Of a DNA stretch of 64,000 nucleotides, positions 38,548-47,100 are shown piece by piece. This DNA is from Bacillus pumilus (GTDB lineage Bacteria > Bacillota > Bacilli > Bacillales > Bacillaceae). The notes under the pieces are model-generated. The model did no database searches. It was not told where the DNA came from and saw only the letters and a list, made by a program, of their open reading frames with translations. Made by a program: the position numbers and the translations under genes. The DNA is taken from positions 1,674,001 through 1,738,000 of the forward strand of contig NZ_LT906438.1 of the NCBI RefSeq assembly GCF_900186955.1, written 5' to 3'. Numbering within the stretch: position 1 is the stretch's first letter; every line of letters begins with the position of its first letter.

Positions 38548-39810
38548 TTGAATGAACATGAAATGACAGAAAAAGCGATCCTTGTCGGCTGTCAATTGCC
38601 GCATGTCACGGATGAACGCTTTCAATACTCAATGGAAGAATTAGCTTCCTTAACCAAAACGGCTGGCGGTGAAGCTGTCAGCGTAATGACGCAGAAGAGA
38701 AATAGACAAGACAGCGCAACATATATCGGTAAAGGGAAAGTAGAAGAGCTTGAAGTGCTTTGCGAGGAATTCGAATGTGATGTCATTATTTTTAATGACG
38801 AACTGTCTCCAAGTCAACTAAAAGCTTTGGCAACTGCCTTAGATGTGAAAATTATCGATCGGACACAATTGATTTTAGACATCTTTGCAAAAAGAGCCCG
38901 GACAAGAGAGGGGAAGCTGCAAATAGAGCTTGCCCAGCTTCAGTATGCCTTGCCGAGACTAAGCGGACAAGGGATCAGTCTCTCAAGACAAGGCGGCGGA
39001 ATTGGCGCAAGAGGTCCAGGTGAAACAAAACTTGAAACAGATAGACGCCATATTCGAAACCGTATTCACGAAATTAACGGGCAATTATCTACAGTCAAAG
39101 AACACCGTACAAGATACCGGGAACGCCGGAAGAAAAATGGTGTGTTCCAAATTGCCATTGTTGGGTATACGAATGCCGGAAAATCTACTTTGTTTAACCA
39201 ATTAACAGATGCAGATAGTCATGAAGAGGATCTGCTATTTGCGACACTTGATCCAATGACACGTAAGATGACATTAGCATCTGGCTACAGTGTGCTGATT
39301 TCAGACACCGTTGGTTTTATCCAAGACCTCCCAACAACACTCATTGCGGCATTTCGTTCCACTCTTGAAGAAGTGAAGGAAGCCGATTATTTGCTTCATG
39401 TCATTGATTCTTCTAATGAGGATTACGAAGGTCACGAACGGACGGTTCATGAGTTATTAGAAGAACTAGAAGCAGACCGTATACCGATGCTGACGGTTTA
39501 TAACAAAGAAGATCAAATCAGACCGGATTTCATCCCATCTTCAAAGCATCGTCATCTGTTAATCAGTGCGAGACGCGAAGAAGATGTGAAGCGGTTAAAA
39601 GCGGATATTAAGGCAGAACTGAAACAAAACTTTTTAAAGCCATATCATGTGAAGATTCCTGCGTATGAAGGAAAGCTCATCTCCGCATTAAAATCAGAAA
39701 CGCTCGTGGAATCACTAGAATTTCAAAAAGAAGCAGAACTTTATGACATCACCGGGTTTAGCGGTGAGGAGCAGACCATATTAGGTCAAATCAAGAAGTA
39801 TATGTTGTAA
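38548..39810 (+). CDS. hflX: Ribosome-associated GTPase HflX (YnbA)
   Basis: HflX binds 50S/70S ribosomes and rescues or splits stalled ribosomes under stress. At 420 aa it has the N-terminal HflX domain ([23 protein letters not shown]), the linker [18 protein letters not shown], and a GTPase domain with G1 [10 protein letters not shown]3 [10 protein letters not shown] and G4 TVYNKEDQ. The start is TTG 38548 after GAAAGGAAACAACTGACG. ynbB follows 18 bp later in the same operon. Confidence 0.95.
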   Translation: MNEHEMTEKAILVGCQLPHVTDERFQYSMEELASLTKTAGGEAVSVMTQKRNRQDSATYIGKGKVEELEVLCEEFECDVIIFNDELSPSQLKALATALDVKIIDRTQLILDIFAKRARTREGKLQIELAQLQYALPRLSGQGISLSRQGGGIGARGPGETKLETDRRHIRNRIHEINGQLSTVKEHRTRYRERRKKNGVFQIAIVGYTNAGKSTLFNQLTDADSHEEDLLFATLDPMTRKMTLASGYSVLISDTVGFIQDLPTTLIAAFRSTLEEVKEADYLLHVIDSSNEDYEGHERTVHELLEELEADRIPMLTVYNKEDQIRPDFIPSSKHRHLLISARREEDVKRLKADIKAELKQNFLKPYHVKIPAYEGKLISALKSETLVESLEFQKEAELYDITGFSGEEQTILGQIKKYML

Positions 39811-39828
39811 GAAAGGAATTAAATCAAG

Positions 39829-41109
39829 ATGTTTCATACATTAAAACACGGCAGTATTTTAGAAAAAGTAGCAGCAGAAACAGAACAAGACATTTTACAC
39901 ATGCATCAGCAAATTGATCAAAAGAGCGAACAAAATGAGTGGCGGGTGCTTGAAAGCTACCGAAAGCATAGAGTCAGTGACTCTCACTTTAATCCAACAA
40001 CTGGATATGGCTACGATGATATGGGAAGAGACACGTTAGAAAAAATTTATGCGGACGTCTTCGGGGGAGAAAGCGGCCTTGTGCGTCCGCAGATCATTTC
40101 CGGCACACATGCGATTTCCATTGCGTTATTTGGTGTGCTAAGACCTGGCGATGAATTGATCTATATGACGGGAAAACCATACGATACGCTAGAAGAAATT
40201 GTAGGGATTCGCGGCAAAGAAGGGACAGGCTCATTAAAAGACTTCCAGATTGATTACAAGGCCATTGATTTAAGGCAAGATGGATCCGTCGATTATGACA
40301 AAGTAAAAGAGTCGATCTCCTCTAAAACAAAAATGATCGGCATTCAGCGTTCAAAAGGCTATGCTTCAAGACCTTCCTTTACAATAGAAGAAATCGAGCA
40401 AATGATTTCATTTGTAAAAGAGATCAATGAAGAAATCATTGTGTTTGTGGACAACTGTTATGGTGAATTTACTGAATTACAAGAGCCATGTCATGTGGGA
40501 GCGGATCTTATGGCGGGTTCCCTTATTAAAAACCCAGGCGGCGGGCTTGCCAAAACAGGCGGCTACATCGTTGGAAAAGAAAAATGGGTAGAAGCTTGCT
40601 CTTATCGAATGACATCTCCGGGCATCGGCAGTGAAGCGGGTGCCTCGCTTTATGCGCTTCAGGAAATGTATCAAGGATTTTTCTTAGCACCGCATGTTGT
40701 GGCACAAAGCTTAAAAGGTGCAGTGTTCACGGCTCGTTTTCTTGAAAAGATCGGGTTCCAAACGAACCCAGCGTGGAATGCGAAAAGAACGGATTTAATT
40801 CAATCCGTCGAATTTGGCGATCCTAACAAAATGATTGCATTCTGTCAGGCGATTCAATACGCATCTCCGATCAACAGTCACGTCACACCGCATGCAAGCT
40901 ATATGCCGGGATACGAGGATGATGTCATTATGGCAGCGGGCACCTTCGTCCAAGGAGCTAGTATCGAGTTATCAGCCGATGGACCGATCAGACCTCCTTA
41001 TACAGCCTACGTTCAAGGCGGACTCACGTATGCCCATGTGAAAAATGCGATTTGCAGTGCTGTAGATGCCTTATTGGAACAAGGTTTTATCGACATACCT
41101 GCTCGATAA
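39829..41109 (+). CDS. ynbB: YnbB, PLP-dependent cystathionine/methionine-lyase-like protein
   Basis: This 426-aa aspartate-aminotransferase-fold protein is of the family often labelled aluminium resistance or methionine gamma-lyase-like. The PLP lysine is in GSLIKNPGGGLAKTGGYIVG; SGTHAISIALFGVLRPGDE shows the cofactor phosphate region. The substrate is unknown. It sits between hflX and glnR, as in many Firmicutes. Confidence 0.93.
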   Translation: MFHTLKHGSILEKVAAETEQDILHMHQQIDQKSEQNEWRVLESYRKHRVSDSHFNPTTGYGYDDMGRDTLEKIYADVFGGESGLVRPQIISGTHAISIALFGVLRPGDELIYMTGKPYDTLEEIVGIRGKEGTGSLKDFQIDYKAIDLRQDGSVDYDKVKESISSKTKMIGIQRSKGYASRPSFTIEEIEQMISFVKEINEEIIVFVDNCYGEFTELQEPCHVGADLMAGSLIKNPGGGLAKTGGYIVGKEKWVEACSYRMTSPGIGSEAGASLYALQEMYQGFFLAPHVVAQSLKGAVFTARFLEKIGFQTNPAWNAKRTDLIQSVEFGDPNKMIAFCQAIQYASPINSHVTPHASYMPGYEDDVIMAAGTFVQGASIELSADGPIRPPYTAYVQGGLTYAHVKNAICSAVDALLEQGFIDIPAR

Positions 41110-41117
41110 AAAATCCA

Positions 41118-41134
41118 TGTTAATATTCCTAACA
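41118..41134. promoter_or_regulatory. GlnR/TnrA box 1 of glnRA
   Basis: TGTTAATATTCCTAACA is a perfect match to TGTnA-N7-TnACA, just upstream of the -35. Confidence 0.9.
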
Positions 41135-41139
41135 TTTCG

Positions 41140-41168
41140 TTGACACATAATATAACATGACATATAAT
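41140..41168 (+). promoter_or_regulatory. glnRA promoter
   Basis: TTGACA (41140-41145), 17 bp, TATAAT (41163-41168): a perfect sigma-A consensus promoter. Confidence 0.93.
41141..41157. promoter_or_regulatory. GlnR box 2 within the glnRA promoter
   Basis: TGACACATAATATAACA fits TGTnA-N7-TnACA except at one base of the left half and overlaps the -35. Two tandem boxes are the known arrangement for glnRA autorepression. Confidence 0.75.
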
Positions 41169-41199
41169 AAATTTAAGCAAAGAGGAGGAGACAGTTGAG

Positions 41200-41610
41200 A
41201 TGAGTGATAACATTCGCCGCTCAATGCCTTTATTCCCAATTGGGATTGTCATGCAGCTAACAGAATTATCTGCAAGGCAAATTCGCTATTATGAGGAAAA
41301 TGGTTTAGTATTTCCAGCAAGAAGTGATGGGAATCGCCGATTATTTTCTTTCCATGATGTTGATAAATTACTAGAAATTAAAAATCTCATCGAACAAGGT
41401 GTAAACATGGCAGGAATCAAAAAACTTTTTGCCAAAGCTGAGGCAGAACATCCAGCGTCTGATGCAAAGACCGAGGAGAAAACCACAGCCAAGCACAACT
41501 TGACAGATGATGAACTCAGGAAGCTACTGAAAAAGGAACTCATTCAGGCTGGACGTTTCCAACAAGGAACGACCTTTAGGCAGGGGGATATGTCAAGGTT
41601 CTTCCGTTAA
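41200..41610 (+). CDS. glnR: Nitrogen regulator GlnR
   Basis: This 136-aa MerR-family repressor controls glnRA and other nitrogen genes; its C-terminal tail is released from autoinhibition by feedback-inhibited glutamine synthetase. The MerR helix-turn-helix is [20 protein letters not shown], and the C-terminus [10 protein letters not shown] is the GS-responsive tail. RBS AGAGGAGGAG precedes the ATG. It is cotranscribed with glnA, 59 bp downstream. Confidence 0.97.
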   Translation: MSDNIRRSMPLFPIGIVMQLTELSARQIRYYEENGLVFPARSDGNRRLFSFHDVDKLLEIKNLIEQGVNMAGIKKLFAKAEAEHPASDAKTEEKTTAKHNLTDDELRKLLKKELIQAGRFQQGTTFRQGDMSRFFR

Positions 41611-41669
41611 CCAATTAGCAAAAGCATTGCTATACAATTTTACCTTTTGTAGGGGAGGAGTTTTACGAA

Positions 41670-43004
41670 ATGGCAAAATACACAAGAGAAGATATCGTAA
41701 AATTAGTAAATGAGGAAAATGTAAAGTACATCCGTCTGCAATTTACAGACATTCTCGGAACGATTAAAAATGTTGAAATTCCTGTGAGCCAGTTAGAAAA
41801 AGCTCTCGATAACAAATGTATGTTTGACGGTTCATCTATTGAAGGTTTCGTACGTATTGAGGAATCAGATATGTATCTATACCCAGATCTCAACACATTT
41901 GTTATATTCCCTTGGACAGCAGAAAAAGGTAAAGTTGCACGCTTTATTTGTGACATTTACAAGCCAGACGGGACGCCATTTGATGGAGACCCGCGTAACA
42001 ACTTAAAGCGTGTCTTGAAGGAAATGGAAGACCTAGGATTTAGTGATTTCAACCTTGGACCTGAGCCAGAATTCTTCTTATTTAAATTAGATGAAAAAGG
42101 CGAGCCAACGCTTGAATTAAACGATAAAGGTGGATACTTTGACCTTGCACCAACAGATCTAGGCGAAAACTGCCGCCGTGATATCGTGCTTGAGCTTGAA
42201 GAAATGGGCTTTGAAATTGAAGCGTCTCACCATGAAGTAGCACCTGGACAGCATGAAATTGACTTCAAATATGCAGGCGCCATCCGTTCTTGTGATGACA
42301 TTCAAACGTTCAAACTCGTTGTCAAAACGATCGCGAGAAAGCATGGTCTTCATGCGACATTCATGCCAAAACCATTGTTTGGTGTAAACGGATCTGGTAT
42401 GCACTGTAACCTATCATTATTCAAAAATGGCAAAAACGCATTCTTTGATGAAAAAGCAGATTTACAATTAAGCGAGACGGCTAGACACTTTATCGCAGGT
42501 ATCGTCAAGCATGCAACTAGCTTTACAGCGGTCACAAACCCAACGGTGAACTCTTACAAGCGTCTTGTACCTGGTTATGAAGCACCTTGCTACGTGGCAT
42601 GGAGTGCACAAAACCGTAGCCCATTAATCCGTATCCCTGCATCACGCGGCATCAGCACACGTGTAGAAGTGCGCAGCGTAGACCCATCTGCAAACCCATA
42701 CCTTGCACTAAGCGTATTACTTGCAGCAGGTCTTGACGGAATCAAAAACAAACTAGACGCACCAGCACCAATTGACAGAAACATCTATGTCATGGACAAA
42801 GAAGAGCGCCTTGAAAACGGCATCGCTGACCTTCCTGCAACACTTGCAGAAGCACTTGAGCTGCTGAAATCAAACGAAGTCATGGTCAACGCGCTAGGCG
42901 ATCACTTATTCGAACACTTCATCGAATCAAAAGAAATCGAATGGGATATGTTCCGCACCCAAGTACACCCATGGGAACGCGATCAGTATATGTCTCAGTA
43001 TTAA
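41670..43004 (+). CDS. glnA: Glutamine synthetase type I
   Basis: GlnA makes glutamine from glutamate, ammonia and ATP and, when feedback-inhibited, acts as chaperone and inhibitor for GlnR and TnrA. The 444-aa length is standard for the Bacillus GSI-alpha form. Catalytic motifs are [36 protein letters not shown] and [14 protein letters not shown] strong terminator follows; beyond it the conserved gene order ends and an accessory region starts. Confidence 0.99.
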   Translation: MAKYTREDIVKLVNEENVKYIRLQFTDILGTIKNVEIPVSQLEKALDNKCMFDGSSIEGFVRIEESDMYLYPDLNTFVIFPWTAEKGKVARFICDIYKPDGTPFDGDPRNNLKRVLKEMEDLGFSDFNLGPEPEFFLFKLDEKGEPTLELNDKGGYFDLAPTDLGENCRRDIVLELEEMGFEIEASHHEVAPGQHEIDFKYAGAIRSCDDIQTFKLVVKTIARKHGLHATFMPKPLFGVNGSGMHCNLSLFKNGKNAFFDEKADLQLSETARHFIAGIVKHATSFTAVTNPTVNSYKRLVPGYEAPCYVAWSAQNRSPLIRIPASRGISTRVEVRSVDPSANPYLALSVLLAAGLDGIKNKLDAPAPIDRNIYVMDKEERLENGIADLPATLAEALELLKSNEVMVNALGDHLFEHFIESKEIEWDMFRTQVHPWERDQYMSQY

Positions 43005-43009
43005 TAATA

Positions 43010-43046
43010 AAAACCCCTTGGAGCCATTGGCTTCAAGGGGTTTTTA
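43010..43046 (+). terminator. glnRA terminator
   Basis: AAAACCCCTTGGAGCC pairs with GGCTTCAAGGGGTTTT around ATT (16 bp, one G-U), followed by a T-run. Confidence 0.93.
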
Positions 43047-43052
43047 AAAAGG

Positions 43053-43118
43053 ATTTGGTGGTCAAATTTATAGTGACCAGAATCAAAATGAAGATTGGCC
43101 ACTTTTTGACCACCAAAT
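43053..43118. repeat. 14-bp perfect inverted repeat at the start of the accessory region
   Basis: ATTTGGTGGTCAAA (43053-43066) and its exact complement (43105-43118) enclose a 38-bp region in which AGTGACCA and TGGCCACT also pair with one mismatch. It lies seven bases after the glnA terminator, where foreign DNA begins, and may be an end or recognition site of a former element. Confidence 0.6.
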
Positions 43119-43225
43119 TCAACAGAAAATTTCAAAAGCAAACATAACTTTTAGATCAAATAAATCGATATTCACTCCATGACTCTGAGTTCGGTAAATC
43201 AAAAGTTAAATAACTTAGTGAACAG

Positions 43226-43953
43226 ATGCAAAATGAACAGCTTGTTTTAGATAAATTCCTAAAAGATCGTGAAAACTCTAAGCGTAAAGAAGCGCTGCAA
43301 TATCAGCTTGAAAAAGTCGAAAAATCAATTAACGCAAAGTATGATGATCTTATTAATGCTGAGCATGGGTTCAAGGATTTAGAAGGAAAATTGATGAACG
43401 ATAAGATTATCGATATCAATAAACAGCTTTCTGAATTCACTAAGTTTATCAATTCAAATATGGAGTCAATCGGCAAGTCTATCTCTAACAATTTTATTGA
43501 TAAGCTTAAAGAGGCTTTAAATGCTCTCGGTGTTGTCGTTAAGGGTAATACTACTGGCCAAAAGATCCCTCGTTTCAAGACTGGTGGATCAGTTGGTAAA
43601 GTCCCAGCTCAAGGAGCATTAGCTGTAGTAGATGATGGAGAAATTGTCCTTAATAAACAAGGCTCAGTTAACATGCTTAAAGCTGTTGAGTTTACTTAGA
43701 GAAACAAAGATAGAAGATAAAAGCAATAGCAAAGAGCTACGAGTCAATACGAAGTATGTTTAACAATGTAGCTTCTTCAGTTGCTATCGCTAAACTTTCA
43801 GTTCCAGGATTTGAAGTGTCAGAGTCCAAGAATGTTACTAGCAATTATTCAGTGAATATGCACATCGATAAAATGGTCGCTGATGAAAAAAGGGCTAATA
43901 ATGCTTTAGAAACTATTAGAAAAGGATTAAAGCAAATGAAAGGAAAGGTTTGA
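43226..43953 (+). pseudogene. Phage tail tape-measure protein remnant
   Basis: Two out-of-frame fragments (43226-43699 and 43756-43953) together look like the C-terminal end of a tape-measure protein. The first has a charged coiled coil and the segment FKTGGSVGKVPAQGALAVVD followed by DGEIVLNKQ; the second has SVNMHIDKMVADEKRANNAL with LETIRKGLKQM, typical of the end of these proteins. A related stretch also reads through a stop at about 43209-43211. The first 80-90% of the gene is missing. No other tail genes are adjacent. Confidence 0.65.
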
Positions 43954-44405
43954 AAACCGAATCTATAAATTTTCAAGTGTAAATTTAAGGTGCGTAATTA
44001 AACTTATAAAACTAATTAAAGGCTTATGAGTTAATTACTATAACATTTAAATAATTTTGATGAATTTGCAATGATACCAGCCCATTCTAACTTATTTTTA
44101 ATCTATATTCAATAGTTCATAACTGAATAGAATCAGTCTATGCTCATGGATCAAGGTGTTGTCTTTAGTGATGCCTAATTTAAGGGTGAGGCTGTCGTGG
44201 AATGCGCTAACAACGTTAAACTTGAAAGAGTAGTGACTCAGCCGATGCGATAAATGAGGATAGGATATCTCTGTGCTTCCCTATTTGCACATGTATCTGA
44301 AATTAACAGACGCAACTCAGTATCAAGAAATTGTAAACAAAATGGGAATTATGCCGATAATATAATAACTATTTAAAAGAAGAACATTATTTGGAGGGTG
44401 AGTAA
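43954..44405. other. 452-bp region without an intact gene
   Basis: Short broken frames are visible (for example a plus-strand run reading VVFSDA, stop, FKGEAVVECANNVKLERVV near 44155-44240, and YLKLTDATQYQEIVNKMGIM near 44290-44360). These look like decayed coding sequence of the same mobile element. I could not name them. Confidence 0.45.
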
Positions 44406-45029
44406 GTGAGTTTATGGAATACTATTAAGAATATGATTTTTAAACAAGAAGCAAAAAGTACTGTGAACACTTTAGAAGAAATAGCTGATCCGCCCCTGAA
44501 AATTGATGAATATCCAAAGTATGTGAGTGAAACTTCATACTCAGTAAAGTATGAAGAGGAAGATGCATTTTTTGAATATATCACATTCAATGTTGCTGGA
44601 GTAAGCTATTATCAAAAAGAAATAAAAAAGGCCATTGCCCAAGAAAAAGACAATTATAATTTTGAAGAAAAATATAATGGAATGACCAATACTGAAATAT
44701 TAGAATACACTTATGACGAGCCTATTTTCCTTCATCAGGATGAATTTTTTTCTGATTGTTATTTGCAACTTGAGGAGGACAACGAACATGATCCTCAAGC
44801 TATTGCAGTCTATGTTAATGATTTGAAAGTAGGGCATGTTCCACTTAAAGATTATAAAAAAGGCAAGGAATTTATATTCAGATATCTTAAAGATGGTATT
44901 TCCCATCCTGTTTCATCGAGATTGTATGGTGGGAAATATAAAATTAACCGTGATGATATAAAAGTTGATACTGGTGAATCCACTTACAAAATCGAGTGTC
45001 AAATAGTTATTAAGACGAATAAGCAGTAA
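44406..45029 (+). CDS. HIRAN domain-containing protein
   Basis: This 207-aa AT-rich gene starts at GTG 44406 after TTGGAGGGTGAG. Residues about 58-205 fit a HIRAN domain: FNVAGVSYYQKEIKKAI, then CYLQLEEDNEHDPQAIAVYV with VNDLKVGHVPL. HIRAN domains bind 3' single-stranded DNA ends in fork-remodelling helicases; here it stands alone, a form often seen in phage and mobile elements. The function is unknown, perhaps recognition of damaged or stalled DNA. Confidence 0.72.
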   Translation: MSLWNTIKNMIFKQEAKSTVNTLEEIADPPLKIDEYPKYVSETSYSVKYEEEDAFFEYITFNVAGVSYYQKEIKKAIAQEKDNYNFEEKYNGMTNTEILEYTYDEPIFLHQDEFFSDCYLQLEEDNEHDPQAIAVYVNDLKVGHVPLKDYKKGKEFIFRYLKDGISHPVSSRLYGGKYKINRDDIKVDTGESTYKIECQIVIKTNKQ

Positions 45030-45257
45030 GACAGATGGTTTTCAAATAAGATGATGTTTTTATGGATTATCAATAATATGTATATTGAACCATTAAAGGT
45101 ATGCAACCAAAACCCTATTTACTTCATTTATTTACAAATGATAGCATAAAACCGAGGAGGGTTATTCTTAACAGCTGAAACAAAATATTGAATTACAAAA
45201 ATATGCTTAATATTTGTTAGAAGTATAGCCACTAAATATTTAAAATTAGGAGTTATT

Positions 45258-45764
45258 ATGAAAAATTTAAGCACTTCAAAAGGATTATTACTCTCAATGG
45301 TTGCTGGAGTTTCTTTTTTAACAGTCACACCTTTTGCAGAAGCAAATGCTGCTAAAGCTCTCGAAAAAGAACAGTCCTATTCTTATTCATCTGTAAAATC
45401 TTCTTTTGATCAATCAAAAGAGCCTACAATAGATGAGATTGCACAGTATTGGAATCTAAATGAAGAAGAAACAGTAAAATTCAAAAAAACTATACAAGAA
45501 TTTCAAGAAAAGGAAAATGGGGAAGCCTCTGTACATGGTAAATTCACATCGGCTATAAAAGCAATAAAAGGTGCTTATGACCAATTACCGAAAAAACTTA
45601 AGGTAATGATAGGCGGTGTTACTGGGTTAGAAACGATTCTAATGACTCTAGAACATTATACAGGCGCTCTAGAACATGGTATCTATTTAGGCGCTCTTAA
45701 AGTTACTGGAAATGAAAATGCTGCGTGGTGGGTCGCTAAAACCATAATGCTGTTTGTTTTTTAA
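45258..45764 (+). CDS. Secreted small protein, candidate bacteriocin-like toxin
   Basis: This 168-aa protein has a signal peptide (KGLLLSMVAGVSFLTVTPFA, cleavage likely at AEANA-A near residue 32), a hydrophilic middle (about 35-95), and a hydrophobic C-terminal third (VMIGGVTGLETILMTLEHYT through WWVAKTIMLFVF) that could insert in membranes. The layout recalls secreted pre-proteins whose C-terminal hydrophobic peptide is the active toxin, but I recognise no family. RBS TTAGGAGTT precedes the ATG. A two-helix membrane protein is encoded 49 bp downstream, a possible immunity partner. Confidence 0.6.
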   Translation: MKNLSTSKGLLLSMVAGVSFLTVTPFAEANAAKALEKEQSYSYSSVKSSFDQSKEPTIDEIAQYWNLNEEETVKFKKTIQEFQEKENGEASVHGKFTSAIKAIKGAYDQLPKKLKVMIGGVTGLETILMTLEHYTGALEHGIYLGALKVTGNENAAWWVAKTIMLFVF

Positions 45765-45813
45765 ACTTAGCTAAAACATCCTAATGGTAAAATTCAAGGA
45801 GGTGCTTAATTAG

Positions 45814-46002
45814 ATGACACAGGAAAATAAGGCATCTAAAAGTGTGTTAATTACTTTACCTATCGCTATTATAGCTGTTGTGTTGGTTTTAAGTAAAATT
45901 GATACACCTGTCACTAATGTTTTATTTTATATTGTAGCTTTTGGTGTTATGGGTTTAACTGTTTCAAGTTTAATAAAAGATCACAAAAAAAAGAAAAATT
46001 AA
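45814..46002 (+). CDS. Small two-helix membrane protein, candidate immunity partner
   Basis: This 62-aa protein has two membrane segments (SVLITLPIAIIAVVLVLS and TNVLFYIVAFGVMGLTVSSL) and a Lys-rich tail (KDHKKKKN). AAGGAGGTG lies about 12 bases before the ATG. Size, topology and its place directly after a secreted hydrophobic protein suggest immunity, but this is inference from context only. Confidence 0.55.
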   Translation: MTQENKASKSVLITLPIAIIAVVLVLSKIDTPVTNVLFYIVAFGVMGLTVSSLIKDHKKKKN

Positions 46003-46095
46003 TCACTTATGAGGGGGCTACGTTTATAGCTCCCTGTTTTTGATTTTTAATCTATTTCGGATATCTGTTTCTTGTAATAAACAGAAAGGGTAGAT

Positions 46096-46224
46096 ATGTT
46101 GATAACAAAAACACTTTCCTCGCCGACATTTAAATTTCAGGTATTGATGGGTATCGTATTAGTTACACTAATAGAATTATTAAACAATATCATTCTTTTA
46201 TATTATCCGAAGGGGATTAAATAA
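46096..46224 (+). CDS. Possible 42-aa single-pass membrane protein
   Basis: A frame from ATG 46096 encodes a peptide with one strongly hydrophobic helix (VLMGIVLVTLIELLNNIILL) and a basic end (YYPKGIK). AAAGGG lies five bases upstream. It is too short to classify; it could be a membrane toxin or holin-like peptide, or an incidental frame in decayed DNA. Confidence 0.35.
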   Translation: MLITKTLSSPTFKFQVLMGIVLVTLIELLNNIILLYYPKGIK

Positions 46225-46719
46225 CGAGCACTCACAATAAAATTTTTGAGAAGGTTAAATTAGACTTAACTGCAAAACATATTGACGTAACAAAACCTGG
46301 ATTTTATGATGATCCAAATTTTATAGAGAATGAGAAAGTAGACTCGAAATTTTTAGAGAATTATGCAAAGTTTGTTCTGTACAAAGAATACAAGGATGAT
46401 TATAAAAATCATGCACAAAAGTTCTTTCATTTGTTGCAGAACTATTGTATGAAGAACTAAAAACTGACGGAAGGCAAAACGCTTGTGTAGATATGGCAGG
46501 AGTGCTATCGAAGCAGAAGGAGTATGGAACTATATAGTATTTGGAGCCTTGACAATAGATTTCCCTAAAAATAGCGGTTTATCTCAACTCCATTATTGGC
46601 CTGTTAGTTCTGGCTCCTTGCAAAAAACTGCAGCACATGCTTGGTGCGTAGTGCTTCCTTTTGGTGTAGTTGATTTAACCATAAAAAACAAGGTTTATCT
46701 AATAAACACAAAACATTAA
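46225..46719 (+). pseudogene. Frameshifted gene for a Cys-His-Asp (transglutaminase/papain-like) domain protein
   Basis: At least two frame changes split a once-continuous protein. The first part reads TSTHNKIFEKVKLDLTAKHI onward to about 46420; a shift gives VLSFVAELLYEELKTDGRQN with ACVDMAGVLSK; a second shift at about 46510 continues EGVWNYIVFGALTIDFPKNS to AAHAWCVVLPFGVVDLTIKN. Cys in NACVDMAG, His in AAHAWCV and Asp in VVDLTIK are spaced as in papain-like or transglutaminase-like folds. I do not know the family. No intact start is seen. Confidence 0.5.
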
Positions 46720-46749
46720 TCCCAGACTATGATCTATATTTAAAAAGAG

Positions 46750-46995
46750 AATGAGTGTTTCGGAAGAAAATGTTTTAAAGTTGTTTCTACGCCACCAACT
46801 TCAATACCACTTCTAAGCAATTCTTCATGTTTTAAGCATCAACTTGCTCTTCTTTTTTGTACTAAATCCACCTTTAGAAAGCTCTGTTACTTCCTGTGTT
46901 ACAGGATCCATATTTATAATTCTGTACTGCCAGGCTGTTCCTCTTTTTATGCACTCTACATAAAACATAGCTTTTATAGAAACGTATTTTTGCAT
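46750..46995 (-). pseudogene. Tyrosine integrase N-terminal remnant
   Basis: On the minus strand a frame from ATG 46995 reads MQKYVSIKAMFYVECIKRGT with AWQYRIINMDPVTQEVTELS and KGGFSTKK, the arm-type DNA-binding domain of phage and ICE integrases. A frameshift follows, after which KHEELLRSGIEVGGVETTLK continues the helical region. The catalytic domain is gone. With the tape-measure remnant this shows that the accessory region derives at least partly from a decayed integrative element. Confidence 0.6.
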
Positions 46996-47100
46996 TTTGC
47001 GGGATACCGAAAACTTTTAAAATGACCACCTCGACTTTACATATGTTGTAAATATCGTGTTAAAATTATACAAAGGAAATGAGAGCAAGGGGGTAATGGG

